A stretch of DNA of 64,000 nucleotides from Planosporangium flavigriseum (GTDB lineage: Bacteria; Actinomycetota; Actinomycetes; Mycobacteriales; Micromonosporaceae): the NCBI RefSeq assembly GCF_011947225.1, contig NZ_JAATVW010000002.1, positions 372,001-436,000 on the forward strand, written 5' to 3'. The notes under the pieces are model-generated. The model searched no databases and was not told the DNA's origin. It saw only the letters and a program-made list of their open reading frames with translations. Shown here piece after piece: positions 43,011 to 52,543 of the stretch (position 1 is the stretch's first letter; every line of letters begins with the position of its first letter). The translations under genes and the position numbers were made by a program.

Positions 43011-45134
43011 TCAGGAGCCGACCGGGCGGCCGTCCAGGCGCCACGACACGACCACCGCCGGCTTGGCGAAGTCCCCGTCCGGCCAGGTAGACGCCGGGTT
43101 CTCCACCCTCGCCCCGTCGACCTCGCCCGGGTGCTGGACGTTGACGAACACCGACCGGCCGTCGCCGGTGATGAACGGCCCGCAGGTCTCCGCGCCGTAG
43201 GGCACGGTCAGGAACTGCTTGACGTGCCCGCGCTCCGGGCCCGCCAGCGGTACGGCGAACAGGCCGTCGTTGGAGCCGAGCTGGTTGCCGTCCGTGGAGA
43301 TCCACAGGTTGCCGGCGCCGTCGAAGGTGACGTTGTCCGGGCAGGAGATCGGCGACACCTTGCTCTTGTCGTACCCGGCGAAGTAGGTGTTCGGGTCCTT
43401 CGGGTCGCCGCAGACCAGCAGCAGGTCCCAGCTGAACGACTCGGCGCCGTTGTCGCCGCCGGCCTCGGTGATCTCCACGATGTGGCCGTGCTTGTTGGCG
43501 TTGCGCGGGTTGGCCTCGTCGGCTGCGGCCTTGCCGGCGGTGCCGCGCTGGGTGTTGTTGGTCAGCGCCGCGTACACCTTGCCGGTCTTCGGGTTGACCT
43601 CGACGTCCTCGGGCCGGTCCATCTTGGTCGCGCCCATCTTGTCGGCGGCGAGCCGGGTGAAGACCAGCACCTCTTCGACCGACATCCCGGGCACGAGCGA
43701 CCGGTTGCCCCGCACCAGCGGGATCCAGCTGCCGCGCCCATTGAACGCGCCGTCGCTGGGTAGCTTGCCGCTGCCGTCGATCTCCGACGCGCTCGTGTAC
43801 TCGAACTTCGCGACGTACAGCGTGCCGGACTCCAGCAGCGTCATGTTGTGCCTGCGGGCCTGCTCGGAGCGCCCCCGGTCCATCCGCTTGTCGGAGACGA
43901 ACTTGTACAGGTAGTCGAACCGCTCGTCGTCACCCATGTACGCGACGGCCCGGTCGTCCTTCGCCACGGCGATCGTCGCGCCCTCGTGCTTGAAGCGGCC
44001 CAGGGCGGTGTGCTTGCGCGGCGTCGAGCCGGGCGTGTACGGGTCGATCTCGACGACCCAGCCGAAACGGTGCGCCTCGTTGGGGTTGGCCGCCAGGTCG
44101 AACCGGGTGTCGGCCCGCTCCCACTTACGGCTGCCCGACGGGTACCGCTTGGTGGTGTCGATGCCGTAGCGGGCCAGCCCCGGCTTGATCGCCTCCGGCG
44201 CCTGGTCGCCGCCGACGAAGTACTGGTTGAAGTTCTCCTCGCCGGAGAGCACCGTGCCCCACGGCGTGGTGCCGCCGGCGCAGTTGTTGAGCGTACCGAT
44301 GACGGTCGTTCCGCTCGGGTCGGCCTTCGTCTGCAGCAACGGCGAGCCGGCCGCCGGACCGTCCATAATGAACTTGGTCTCCAGGGCCGTGATCCGGCGG
44401 TTGTACCGGCGGCCACCCTCGTTGACCGGCCGCCACTCGCCGGTGCGGCCGACCCGCTCGATCTCCACCACGCTCAGCCCGTGCGCGGCCATCGCGATCT
44501 TCACCTGGTCGACGGTGAGGGCGTCGTGCGACGTGAAGCCCGGGAACATCAGCTCCTCGTTGGTGTACTCGTGGTTGACCACGAGGAGCGCCCGGTCACC
44601 ACGCCGGTCCAGCGGCAGCACGGTCAGGTAGTCGTTGTTGTACCCGAACTGCTTGAGCTGGGCCTGCCAGGTCTGCTTGTGCACGCCGAACGCGGGCGCG
44701 CCGGGAACGACCGCGTCACCCCAGCGGATCACGACGGCAGAGTCGTAGCCGTTGGGTACGACCAGCGCGTCCAACTGGTTGGGCGGAATGGGCTTGAAGG
44801 TGAGCGCGCCGCTGGCTGCGGCCGGAGCGGCAGCCATATCGGCGTCCGGCACCTCGGGCTCCGCCTCGGGGCCGGCGAACGCCGGGCTCACCGCGCCCGC
44901 GAGGCCGGTGCCGGCGGCGCCGACGACCAGCGCGCCGAGCGCGCCCGCGCGGACCAGGCCGCGCCTGGTCAGACCGGTCGAGATGATGTCACCCAGGTAC
45001 TCGTTGTCAGACCCGTTCGGTACGGGGTGATCGCACGCGTTACCGCACCGGTACTGGCACGTCATGGCGCTGCGTCCGGTATGACCGCGCTGCGCTGTGC
45101 CGATGACGGGAAGTAGCCTCCGGAAATCTGGCAT
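43011..45134 (-). CDS. phoX: PhoX-type secreted phosphatase
   Basis: 707 residues from ATG 45134 (AAGGAAGG site). A twin-arginine signal near residues 57-90 (GLTRRGLVRAGALGALVVG) follows a long basic lead, so it is exported folded through Tat. The beta-propeller is the PhoX/DUF839 fold with Ca and Fe sites: VVNHEYTNEELMF, GTLNNCAGGTTPWGTVLSGE, NEAHRFGWVVEIDPY, RPEDVEVNPKTGKVYAALTN and LWISTDGNQLG. Releases phosphate from phosphomonoesters under phosphate starvation. I see no obvious PHO box in the short upstream gap, but did not have a consensus to scan exhaustively. Confidence 0.94.
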   Translation of the reverse strand: MPDFRRLLPVIGTAQRGHTGRSAMTCQYRCGNACDHPVPNGSDNEYLGDIISTGLTRRGLVRAGALGALVVGAAGTGLAGAVSPAFAGPEAEPEVPDADMAAAPAAASGALTFKPIPPNQLDALVVPNGYDSAVVIRWGDAVVPGAPAFGVHKQTWQAQLKQFGYNNDYLTVLPLDRRGDRALLVVNHEYTNEELMFPGFTSHDALTVDQVKIAMAAHGLSVVEIERVGRTGEWRPVNEGGRRYNRRITALETKFIMDGPAAGSPLLQTKADPSGTTVIGTLNNCAGGTTPWGTVLSGEENFNQYFVGGDQAPEAIKPGLARYGIDTTKRYPSGSRKWERADTRFDLAANPNEAHRFGWVVEIDPYTPGSTPRKHTALGRFKHEGATIAVAKDDRAVAYMGDDERFDYLYKFVSDKRMDRGRSEQARRHNMTLLESGTLYVAKFEYTSASEIDGSGKLPSDGAFNGRGSWIPLVRGNRSLVPGMSVEEVLVFTRLAADKMGATKMDRPEDVEVNPKTGKVYAALTNNTQRGTAGKAAADEANPRNANKHGHIVEITEAGGDNGAESFSWDLLLVCGDPKDPNTYFAGYDKSKVSPISCPDNVTFDGAGNLWISTDGNQLGSNDGLFAVPLAGPERGHVKQFLTVPYGAETCGPFITGDGRSVFVNVQHPGEVDGARVENPASTWPDGDFAKPAVVVSWRLDGRPVGS

Positions 45135-45296
45135 GGACCCTTCCTTACGGGGCTCGGGAGTGTGCCTAGCCGGACGCTAGGAGCCCACCATGACCATCAG
45201 CAAGCAGCTTTATCGATATGACGTGAACATTCAATCGGCAGGGCCGCGGCCTGCTCGGCCGCCGGCACCGGGCACCCAAACCCGCGAAAACCAGGA

Positions 45297-45578
45297 CATT
45301 CAGTCACTCTTGCGGTGCTGGCCGAACAGGTAGATCTGAGCGTGCGAACGTTCACCCGCCGCTTCCGGCAGGAGGCCGGTCTCCGCCCGACCGGTGCCCG
45401 CTCCAGCAACAACAGACCAGGCGCGCCAGACCTGGAGACCGCCGATCTCGGCGGCGACCAGATCGCCCAGGCGGGCCGATTTTCGGCACCGCGACCTCGA
45501 CTGAGAGCGCCGGCACCTGCGGTTGGAGTCGCAGCGGCGGCCCACCGGCGCACCGTCGCGGACGCGTCCCATGGCGAC
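45297..45578 (+). pseudogene. Remnant of an AraC/GlxA-type regulator (C-terminal HTH)
   Basis: One frame reads LAEQVDLSVRTFTRRFRQEA followed by GLRPTGA, the first helix-turn-helix of an AraC family domain. The expected continuation LQQQTRRARQ appears in another frame, LETADLGGDQIAQ returns in the first, FGTATS in a third, and the end VGVAAAAHRRTVADA is again in the first. At least three frameshifts and no N-terminal ligand domain: a decayed gene. It faces the LCP gene and is divergent from phoX. Confidence 0.72.
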
Positions 45579-45728
45579 AGCCGGTCTACTGCGGCCCCCT
45601 CCGTCACCGGTGGTAGTTGGCGCAGCATACGGGCGTGACTGGAGCCACGGGGGTTCCCTCCAACTGGCAAATAACCGTTACCGTGTACCCCGCAAGTTGG
45701 TCACTGGAGTGTTTCTGATGGGAGGGCG

Positions 45729-47198
45729 ATGCCCGCCGGTTCGCATCCCCCGGGTCGTGACCGCGTCGAACGGCGCTCCGGTCCCGTGTTCACCTCGGGA
45801 ACGGTTTTCCCGTCAGGACCCACGAGTGGGGGCTCCCAGTCACCGGCGCCCGCCTGGCCGGGCTCGGTCGCGGGCGCGGGCGCGCCGATGGCACCGAGTC
45901 GGCCGCCGGCCGCTCAGCCCCCGTTCGCTTCGGCCGCGCCGCTCCCCCCGCGACCGCCAGCCGCGAACGCGGCCCCACCCGCGAACACCCGTCCGCCCGC
46001 GAACACCCGCCCGGCCGCGAACAAGCCGCCAACCGGCACGGCCAAGCCGCAGACCGCGGCGCAGCAGCCAGAGAAGAAGCGGCGCGGCGACCCGTGGTGG
46101 GCGAAGCTACTGGTCATCACCGGCGCGCTGCTGATGCTGTTCAGTGGGACCGCCATCGCCGGGGTCACGGTGCTGCTCGACCGCTACACCGGCTCGGTCA
46201 ACCAGCAGAGCCTGCTCGGCTCGGAGGCGATCGCCTCCGGCACCTCGATTGACGGCCCGCTGACCCTGCTGCTCGTCGGCATCGACGAGCGGCCCGGTGA
46301 GAACGCCGAGGGTTCGCGCGCCGACTCGATCATCATGGTCCACATCACCGCCAACCACGACGCCGCCTATCTGATGTCGATCCCGCGCGACTCGCGGGTG
46401 CAGATCCCACCGTTCCCGAAGAGCCGCTACCCCGGCGGGACCGACAAGATCAACTCGGCGTTCTTCTTCGGCAGCCAGAACGGTGGCGGGCGCGCGGGTG
46501 GCTTCGAACTCCTGGCGCTGACCATCAAGAAGCTGACCGGCGTGACGTTCAACGCCGGTGCGATCGTCAACTTCTCCGGGTTCCAGGCGGTGACCAGGGC
46601 CCTCGGCGGCGTGCACATGTGCATCGACGAGACGGTGACCTCCATCCACATCGGCCACGACTCGCGCGGCAACACCAAGCCGCCGTTCCGGATGGGCCCG
46701 GACCTCCGGCCGATCCCGATTCCCGGCGTGAAGCCGTACGTGTACAACCCGGGCTGCCGCGACCTGGCCGACTGGGAGGCCCTGGACTACGTGCGCCAGC
46801 GCGAGCTCATCCCGGACGGCGACTACGGCCGCCAGCGTCACCAGCAGCAGTTCGTCAAGGCGCTTGCGCAGAAGACGCTCAGCGCGGGAGTGGTGACCAA
46901 CCCGAAGAAGCTGGACAGCGTTCTGCGCGCCGCCGGCCAGGCGCTGACGGTCGACAGTGGCCGCTTCGCCCTGAGCGACTGGCTGTTCACGCTCAAGGAC
47001 ATCAACCCGGACAACGTCACCATGATCAAGACGAACGCCGGCAACTTCCACTCCGAGACCATCAACGGGATGGCGTTCGAGACGCTCGACGCCACCAGTC
47101 TGGAACTGTTCCGCGCGGTGCGCGAGGACAACGTCGGCTACTTCGTCGCCCAGCACCCCGATTGGGTGAACACCGACAAGGCTGCGGTCGGCGGCTGA
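45729..47198 (+). CDS. LytR-CpsA-Psr (LCP) cell-wall ligase
   Basis: 489 residues from ATG with GGGAGGG upstream. A long disordered Pro/Ala-rich cytoplasmic head (1-120, with repeats PPANTRPPANTR) is followed by one membrane segment (about 125-148) and an extracellular LCP domain: LLLVGIDERPGENAEGSRADS, MSIPRDSRVQIP, GTDKINSAFFFG, FQAVTRALGGVHMCI and ALDYVRQREL...GDYGRQRHQQQF. These enzymes attach glycopolymers such as teichoic acids or arabinogalactan to peptidoglycan, using polyprenyl-linked donors. TTACCGT upstream is a possible -10. Terminator follows. Confidence 0.94.
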   Translation: MPAGSHPPGRDRVERRSGPVFTSGTVFPSGPTSGGSQSPAPAWPGSVAGAGAPMAPSRPPAAQPPFASAAPLPPRPPAANAAPPANTRPPANTRPAANKPPTGTAKPQTAAQQPEKKRRGDPWWAKLLVITGALLMLFSGTAIAGVTVLLDRYTGSVNQQSLLGSEAIASGTSIDGPLTLLLVGIDERPGENAEGSRADSIIMVHITANHDAAYLMSIPRDSRVQIPPFPKSRYPGGTDKINSAFFFGSQNGGGRAGGFELLALTIKKLTGVTFNAGAIVNFSGFQAVTRALGGVHMCIDETVTSIHIGHDSRGNTKPPFRMGPDLRPIPIPGVKPYVYNPGCRDLADWEALDYVRQRELIPDGDYGRQRHQQQFVKALAQKTLSAGVVTNPKKLDSVLRAAGQALTVDSGRFALSDWLFTLKDINPDNVTMIKTNAGNFHSETINGMAFETLDATSLELFRAVREDNVGYFVAQHPDWVNTDKAAVGG

Positions 47199-47233
47199 TC
47201 CCGGCCGGGGTCAGTCCCGGCGCCCGCGACCCG

Positions 47234-47263
47234 AACGACCCGGCCGAGATCGGCCGGGTCGTT
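47234..47263 (+). terminator. LCP gene terminator with T-run
   Basis: Perfect 13-bp arms aacgacccggccg and cggccgggtcgtt around AGAT, followed by TT: one of the few near-canonical intrinsic terminators here. Confidence 0.88.
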
Positions 47264-47298
47264 TTCGTACGCCGGTGGTATCCGTCAGCCGCCTCGGA

Positions 47299-47311
47299 TA
47301 GCGTGACAATG
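47299..47311 (+). promoter_or_regulatory. Leaderless promoter of the beta-PGM operon
   Basis: TAGCGT (47299-47304) lies 6 nt before the GTG at 47311, with no ribosome site. Same box and spacing as at 2914 and 6497. Confidence 0.55.
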
Positions 47312-48072
47312 TGCTCGGCCTGCCCGCAGGCGTACGCGCATGCCTGTTCGACCTCGACGGCGTGCTGACCCCGACCGCCGCGGTGCACGCGGCGGCGTGG
47401 AAAGAGCTGTTCGACGACTTCCTGCGGCAGCGCGCGGCCCGCACCGGGGAAAAATTCAGGCCTTTCGACCCGGTCGCGGACTACGACGAGTACGTCGACG
47501 GCAGGCCCCGCGCGGACGGCACCCGGTCGTTCCTCGCGTCGCGCAACATCACCCTGCCGGAAGGCGAACCTGATGATCCACCCGACCGGGAGACCATCCA
47601 GGGCCTGAGCGCACGCAAGGACGCCGCCTTCTCCCGCCGGCTGCACCATGGCGGGGTCGAACCGTACGAAGGATCGGTCCGGTACCTGCAGGCCGCGCGC
47701 GACGCCGGCCTGCGCCGCGCGGTCGTGTCGGCGAGCAAGCACTGCGCCGAGATCCTGCGGACGGCCGGCATCGACGAACTGATCGAAGAGCGGGTGGACG
47801 GCATCGTCGCCGCACGGGAAGGGCTGCGCGGCAAGCCCGCTCCCGACACCTACCTGTACGCGGCCCAACTGCTCGGAGTCGAACCAGCCGCAGCGGCGGT
47901 GTTCGAGGACGCGCTGGCCGGAGTGGAAGCGGGTCGGGCCGGCGGCTTCGGGTACGTGGTCGGCGTGGACAGGGTGGGCCAGTCCGACGCCCTGCGCGCC
48001 CACGGCGCGGACGTCGTCGTGAAGGACCTGGCCGAACTGCTGGACCGCGCGGATCCGGAGGCAGCGAGATGA
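47311..48072 (+). CDS. pgmB: Beta-phosphoglucomutase (HAD superfamily)
   Basis: 253 residues, GTG start. Interconverts beta-glucose-1-phosphate and glucose-6-phosphate. HAD motif I is CLFDLDGVLTPT (Asp14 nucleophile, Asp16 acid/base), motif II VVSASKHC, motif III lysine in REGLRGKPAPDTYL and motif IV VFEDALAGVEAGRAG. The cap domain has a long insert (GRPRADGTRSFLASRNITLP) shared with this actinobacterial subgroup. Its stop overlaps the start of the GH65 phosphorylase (ATGA), which would supply its substrate. Confidence 0.93.
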   Translation: MLGLPAGVRACLFDLDGVLTPTAAVHAAAWKELFDDFLRQRAARTGEKFRPFDPVADYDEYVDGRPRADGTRSFLASRNITLPEGEPDDPPDRETIQGLSARKDAAFSRRLHHGGVEPYEGSVRYLQAARDAGLRRAVVSASKHCAEILRTAGIDELIEERVDGIVAAREGLRGKPAPDTYLYAAQLLGVEPAAAAVFEDALAGVEAGRAGGFGYVVGVDRVGQSDALRAHGADVVVKDLAELLDRADPEAAR

Positions 48073-50426
48073 TCACCCATCCGGCGTACCCCTCGGAGCC
48101 CTGGACGGTCGGGGAGAAGGGACTCGACCTCAACGTCCTGGCGCAGTCCGAGTCGGTGTTCGCGCTGTCGAACGGGCACATCGGGCTACGGGGCAATCTC
48201 GACGAGGGCGAGCCGCACGGCCTGCCGGGCACCTACCTCAACTCGGTGTTCGAGTTCCGGCCACTCCCGTACGCGGAGGCCGGGTACGGTTACCCGCCCT
48301 CCGGGCAGACGGTCATCAACGTCACCAACGGCAAGCTGATCCGGCTGCTGGTCGAGGACGAGCCGTTCGACGTGCGCTACGGCGAACTGCGCTCGCATAA
48401 CCGGGTGCTCTCGCTGCGCGACGGGGTGCTGCGGCGTACCGCGGAGTGGACCTCGCCCTCCGGTCACAGCGTGCACATCTCCTCGACCCGGTTGGTGTCC
48501 TTCACCCAGCGCGCCACGGCGGCGATCGCGTACGAGGTGCGCCCGGTCGACGGCCCGCTGCACATCGTGCTCCAGTCCGAACTCGTCACCAACGAGCAGT
48601 TGCCGCCGACGACTGACGACCCGCGAGCGACCGCCGCCCTCACCGCGCCGCTGCAACCTGAGCAGCACAGCGCACACGACGCGCGCGCCCATCTGGTCCA
48701 CACCACCCGGCTGAGCGGGCGGCGGATCGGCGCGGCGATGGACCACACGGTGCACTGCCCGGCGGACGTGCAGACGAGCATCGAATGCTCCGAAGACACC
48801 GCCCGACTCACGCTCACCACGCAGCTGGCCGCCGGACAGCCGCTGCGGGTGGTGAAGTTCCTGTCGTACGGCTGGTCCAGTCAGCGGTCGATCCCGGCCA
48901 TCTCCGCGCAGGTGGAGGCGGCGCTGGCCCTCGCCTGCGCCACAGGATGGGAGGGCCTGCTGGCCGATCAGCGGCGCTACCTCGATGACTACTGGGCGGG
49001 CGCCGACGTCGACCTGGAAGGCGACGCGGAGGTGCAGCAGGCCGTACGGTTCGCGCTGTTCCAGGTGCTGCAGGCGAGCGCCCGGGCGGAGCGCCGCCCG
49101 ATCCCGGCCAAAGGCCTCACCGGTCCCGGCTACGACGGCCACGCCTTCTGGGACACCGAGTCGTACGTGCTTCCCGCGTTGACGTACACCGCTCCGCACG
49201 CCGCGGCGGACGCGCTGCGGTGGCGGCATCTGACGATCCCGGCCGCGCGGAAGCGGGCCCGCGAACTCACCCTGGACGGCGCGGCGTTCCCGTGGCGGAC
49301 GATCACCGGCGAGGAGCGTTCGGGGTACTGGCCGGCGGGTACGGCCGCGTTCCACATCAACGCCGACATCGCCGACGCGGCCATCCGGCTGGTGCAGGCC
49401 ACCGGCGACGAGGAGTTCGACCGCGAGGTCGGCCTCGAACTGCTGGTCGAGACCGCCCGCCTGTGGTCCTCGCTGGGCTTCCACCGCCGCGATGGCCAGT
49501 TCCGGATCGACGGGGTGACCGGACCCGACGAGTACACCGCGCTCTGCGACAACAACGTGTACACGAACCTGATGGCGCAGCGGAACCTGCGCGGCGCGGT
49601 CGAGGCCGCGAAGCGCCACCCCGACCAGGCCGCTGAGCTGGGCGTGGACGACGACGAGATCGCCGCCTGGGAGCGGGCCGCCGACGAGATGCTCGTGCCG
49701 TACGACGTCGGGCGCGGCGTCCATCCCCAGGCCGAGCGGTTCACCGACTACGAGTGCTGGGACTTCGAGCACACCCGCCGCGACCAGTACCCGTTGCTGC
49801 TGCACTTCCCGTACTTCGACCTGTACCGCAAGCAGGTGGTCAAGCAGGCCGACCTGGTGTTGGCGCTGTACAAGCGCGGCGACGCGTTCACGGCCGAGGA
49901 GAAGGCCCGAGACTTCGCGTACTACGAGCCGTTGACGGTGCGCGACTCGTCACTGTCGGCGTGCATCCAGTCGGTGATGGCCGCCGAGGTCGGTCACCTC
50001 GACCTCGCGTACGCGTACCTGGGCGAGGCCGCCCGGATGGACCTCGACGACCTCGCGCACAACACCGGCGACGGACTGCACATCGCGTCCCTCGCCGGGG
50101 CCTGGATCGCGCTGGTGGCCGGCTTCGGCGGCATGCGCGACAGCGGCGGATCGGTGGCGTTCGCACCGCGGTTGCCCGGGCCGCTGACCCGTCTCACCTT
50201 CAGTGTGTTGTGGCAGGGGCAGCGGTTGTGCGTGGTGGTGACTCCGGCCCAAGCCACGTACAGCCTGGGCGGTGGCGACCCGGTCGAACTGGCTCACCAC
50301 GGCCGGCTGTTCACCCTGCGGCCCGACCGGCCGGTCACGTACCCGATTCCACCGATCGAGCCGGGTCCCCGCCCCAGCCAGCCACCGGGGCGCGAGCCGG
50401 GCCGGCTCCGCCCCCGCCGTGCGTAG
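48069..50426 (+). CDS. Glycoside hydrolase family 65 disaccharide phosphorylase
   Basis: 785 residues. Inverting phosphorylase that splits an alpha-glucoside (maltose, trehalose, kojibiose or nigerose) with phosphate into beta-glucose-1-phosphate and a sugar. An N-terminal beta-sandwich (NVLAQSESVFALSNGHIGLR) precedes the (alpha/alpha)6 barrel with the entry motif FWDTESYVLPALTY, WRTITGEERSGYWPAGTAAFH and catalytic Glu488 in GVTGPDEYTALCDNNVYTNL; the phosphate site RDSSLSACI is present. The exact disaccharide cannot be told by eye. Cotranscribed and coupled with pgmB, so glucose-1-phosphate goes to glycolysis. The last 40 residues are Pro/Arg-rich. Confidence 0.93.
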   Translation: MITHPAYPSEPWTVGEKGLDLNVLAQSESVFALSNGHIGLRGNLDEGEPHGLPGTYLNSVFEFRPLPYAEAGYGYPPSGQTVINVTNGKLIRLLVEDEPFDVRYGELRSHNRVLSLRDGVLRRTAEWTSPSGHSVHISSTRLVSFTQRATAAIAYEVRPVDGPLHIVLQSELVTNEQLPPTTDDPRATAALTAPLQPEQHSAHDARAHLVHTTRLSGRRIGAAMDHTVHCPADVQTSIECSEDTARLTLTTQLAAGQPLRVVKFLSYGWSSQRSIPAISAQVEAALALACATGWEGLLADQRRYLDDYWAGADVDLEGDAEVQQAVRFALFQVLQASARAERRPIPAKGLTGPGYDGHAFWDTESYVLPALTYTAPHAAADALRWRHLTIPAARKRARELTLDGAAFPWRTITGEERSGYWPAGTAAFHINADIADAAIRLVQATGDEEFDREVGLELLVETARLWSSLGFHRRDGQFRIDGVTGPDEYTALCDNNVYTNLMAQRNLRGAVEAAKRHPDQAAELGVDDDEIAAWERAADEMLVPYDVGRGVHPQAERFTDYECWDFEHTRRDQYPLLLHFPYFDLYRKQVVKQADLVLALYKRGDAFTAEEKARDFAYYEPLTVRDSSLSACIQSVMAAEVGHLDLAYAYLGEAARMDLDDLAHNTGDGLHIASLAGAWIALVAGFGGMRDSGGSVAFAPRLPGPLTRLTFSVLWQGQRLCVVVTPAQATYSLGGGDPVELAHHGRLFTLRPDRPVTYPIPPIEPGPRPSQPPGREPGRLRPRRA

Positions 50427-50504
50427 CGGAGCGGGCGACGAACCCGCCCGCATCGCCTGAATAGGTCATCGAGCTTTGTCAAAGCGAAACATCTGCATCA
50501 GTAT

Positions 50505-51278
50505 GTGCGAGTGCGCGCTGCCCGTCCCGCCCTCGTCACCCTGATCGGTGTCGCCGCCGTCCTGCTCGCCGCCGCGCCGTCCTTCGCCGCGACCGGCGCG
50601 AAAATGGCGCTGTCCGCCAGCCACGGCGCCGCCGGCGAATCGGTGACCGCTACCTTTTCGTACCCGGGCCACTGGGGTTTGTTCGGGCCGAACTGCGACG
50701 ACCCCGTCACGTTCCGGTGGGACGGTCGGTCGATCGCGCAGGCCCGTCCGGGGTGGAGCGGCGGGACCTGCTCGGCGAGCGTCACGATCACCCCGCCGGC
50801 GAGCGCGTCCGGTTCGCACGTCGTGAAGGGTTCGGCGCCCAATGCGGGCAGCGCCGAGGCGACGTACACCATCGATCCCGCGCCGGCTCCCGTGGCATCG
50901 CCGGCATCTCCCCCGCAAGCCGCGCCGCCGCAGCCCGCAACGACCCCGCCGGTACGGGCTCTGGACGCCCCCCAGAGCCCGTCCCCGTCCCGGTCGGGGC
51001 GCTCGGCGCAGCCGTCGCGGTCCGCCGTGCCGACGCCGTCAGCCGGTCCGTCGAGCGCTGCCGGCGCCGTACCGGCCCCGTCAGTCAGCGCGTCGACCGG
51101 TGAACCGGCCACGCTGGTAACGCTGGACGCCCCCACGGTGGTCGTCCGGCCCGCCGTCACCACACCACTCGGGGTGTGGGTGCTCATGGCCGGAGGAGCG
51201 CTCGTCCTGCTCGGCGCGGGGCTCGTCGGGGCCGGACGCCTGTTCCGCCGAAGGAGGCGGGTGGCGTTCTCCATCTGA
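50505..51278 (+). CDS. Secreted surface protein, signal peptide and C-terminal membrane anchor
   Basis: 257 residues from GTG 50505 (or GTG 50511). Signal peptide (ALVTLIGVAAVLLAAAPSFA), an Ig-like domain of about 95 residues with two cysteines (FGPNCDDPVTFRW, GGTCSASVTI), then a long Pro/Ser/Thr/Ala-rich stalk (about 125-205) and a C-terminal membrane helix (VLMAGGALVLLGAGLVGAG) with an RRRRR tail. This is a classic cell-wall-spanning surface protein; the LPXTG motif is absent, so it is anchored by the helix. Ligand unknown. Confidence 0.82.
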   Translation: MRVRAARPALVTLIGVAAVLLAAAPSFAATGAKMALSASHGAAGESVTATFSYPGHWGLFGPNCDDPVTFRWDGRSIAQARPGWSGGTCSASVTITPPASASGSHVVKGSAPNAGSAEATYTIDPAPAPVASPASPPQAAPPQPATTPPVRALDAPQSPSPSRSGRSAQPSRSAVPTPSAGPSSAAGAVPAPSVSASTGEPATLVTLDAPTVVVRPAVTTPLGVWVLMAGGALVLLGAGLVGAGRLFRRRRRVAFSI

Positions 51279-51387
51279 TCTTCGGCGCGGCCGGACCATC
51301 GCCCGATCGGTGGACGTTACCTAGATCACGTTTCGGATTCCGATTTATCGGATATCACCCCTGCGGCTATTGGCATGGGGGTGAGCG

Positions 51388-51603
51388 GTGACAGTAATGC
51401 CGTCCTGGGATCTCGGTTCCGGCATGAGGCTGGACCTGGAGTGCGACGACTGCGGCTATCTGATCTCGCAAGCAGGGACCGACCGTACGGACTGGAACGC
51501 GCTCTGGGCGAGCGCGCAGAAGCTGGGCTGGGACGGAACACCGCAGCACACCGGCCGGCACAGTTGCCCCGAGTGCGGATCGGACCTCCAGGCCGCCGCC
51601 TGA
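51388..51603 (+). CDS. Small zinc-ribbon-like protein, unknown
   Basis: 71 residues, GTG start (ATG three codons later is possible). Two Cys pairs, CDDCGYL near residue 19 and CPECGSD near 60, would bind one zinc, as in rubredoxin-like ribbons. It contains several Trp residues (WNALWASAQKLGWDG). Soluble, no other domain. Stands alone before the aldo/keto reductase gene, 76 bases away. Function unknown. Confidence 0.7.
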   Translation: MTVMPSWDLGSGMRLDLECDDCGYLISQAGTDRTDWNALWASAQKLGWDGTPQHTGRHSCPECGSDLQAAA

Positions 51604-51679
51604 AGCGAGTTTGTCCTGGTCGCCTCCGGGAAGGGTGGATCAAGAAGGATCTCGCTCCAACCCTTTGCGGAGGGTGCAG

Positions 51680-52531
51680 ATGACGACGGCAACCGCCATC
51701 CGCACGGTCACTCTCCCGTCGGCGGAACCGATACCGGTGCTCGGCCAGGGCACCTGGGGCATGGCCGAGAACCCGTTGCGCACCAGCAACGAGATCGCCG
51801 CGTTACGACTCGGCGTCGATCTTGGGCTGACGTTGGTCGATACCGCCGAGATGTACGCCGACGGTGGTGCGGAGACGCTGATCGGGGAGGCGCTCGCTGA
51901 TCGCCGGGATGAGATCTTCCTGGTCGACAAGGTGCTGCCGCAGAACGCCACTCGGTCGGGAACGAAGGCTGCCTGCGAACGGAGCCTGCGCCGGCTGCGT
52001 ACCGACCGGCTGGACATGTACCTGCTGCACTGGCGCGGTCCGGTGCCCCTCGACGAGACCGTTGCGGCCTTCACCGACCTGATGTTGAGCGGCATGATCC
52101 GGCACTGGGGGGTCAGCAACTTCGACCTGGACGACCTGATCCAGCTCACACGGGCCCCCGGCGGTGCCGCCGTCGAGGCCGACCAGGTCTACTACAACCT
52201 CGCCCACCGCGGCATCGAGTGGGACCTGCTACCGAAGTGCCAGGAGGTCGGGCTCCCGATCATGGCGTACTCGCCGTTCGACCACGGCAGGATGGTCGAC
52301 CAGCCGGTCCTCCGGTCCGTCGCCGACGAGCATGACGCGACCCCCGCCCAGATCGCACTGGCGTGGGTGCTGCGCCACGACGGAGTCGTCACGATCCCCA
52401 AGGCCTCCACCCCTGAGCACGTGGTGAGCAACCGCGCCGCGTACGACATCCAGCTCACCGAGTCCGACCTTGCCGCTCTCGATCGCGCGTTCCCGCCGCC
52501 ATCGGGGCCGCGGCCACTCGAAGTGCTCTGA
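51680..52531 (+). CDS. Aldo/keto reductase
   Basis: 283 residues from ATG 51680 (GGAGGG site). NADPH-dependent TIM-barrel oxidoreductase. Tetrad: Asp and Tyr in LVDTAEMYADGGAE, Lys in EIFLVDKV and His in YLLHWRG. The tail binds cofactor phosphate (VVTIPKASTPEHVVSNRAA). Substrate unknown; members of this subgroup reduce methylglyoxal, 2,5-diketogluconate or similar carbonyls. Twelve bases before the thioredoxin gene, so a shared redox operon is likely. Confidence 0.92.
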   Translation: MTTATAIRTVTLPSAEPIPVLGQGTWGMAENPLRTSNEIAALRLGVDLGLTLVDTAEMYADGGAETLIGEALADRRDEIFLVDKVLPQNATRSGTKAACERSLRRLRTDRLDMYLLHWRGPVPLDETVAAFTDLMLSGMIRHWGVSNFDLDDLIQLTRAPGGAAVEADQVYYNLAHRGIEWDLLPKCQEVGLPIMAYSPFDHGRMVDQPVLRSVADEHDATPAQIALAWVLRHDGVVTIPKASTPEHVVSNRAAYDIQLTESDLAALDRAFPPPSGPRPLEVL

Positions 52532-52543
52532 AGGAGCGCCCCC

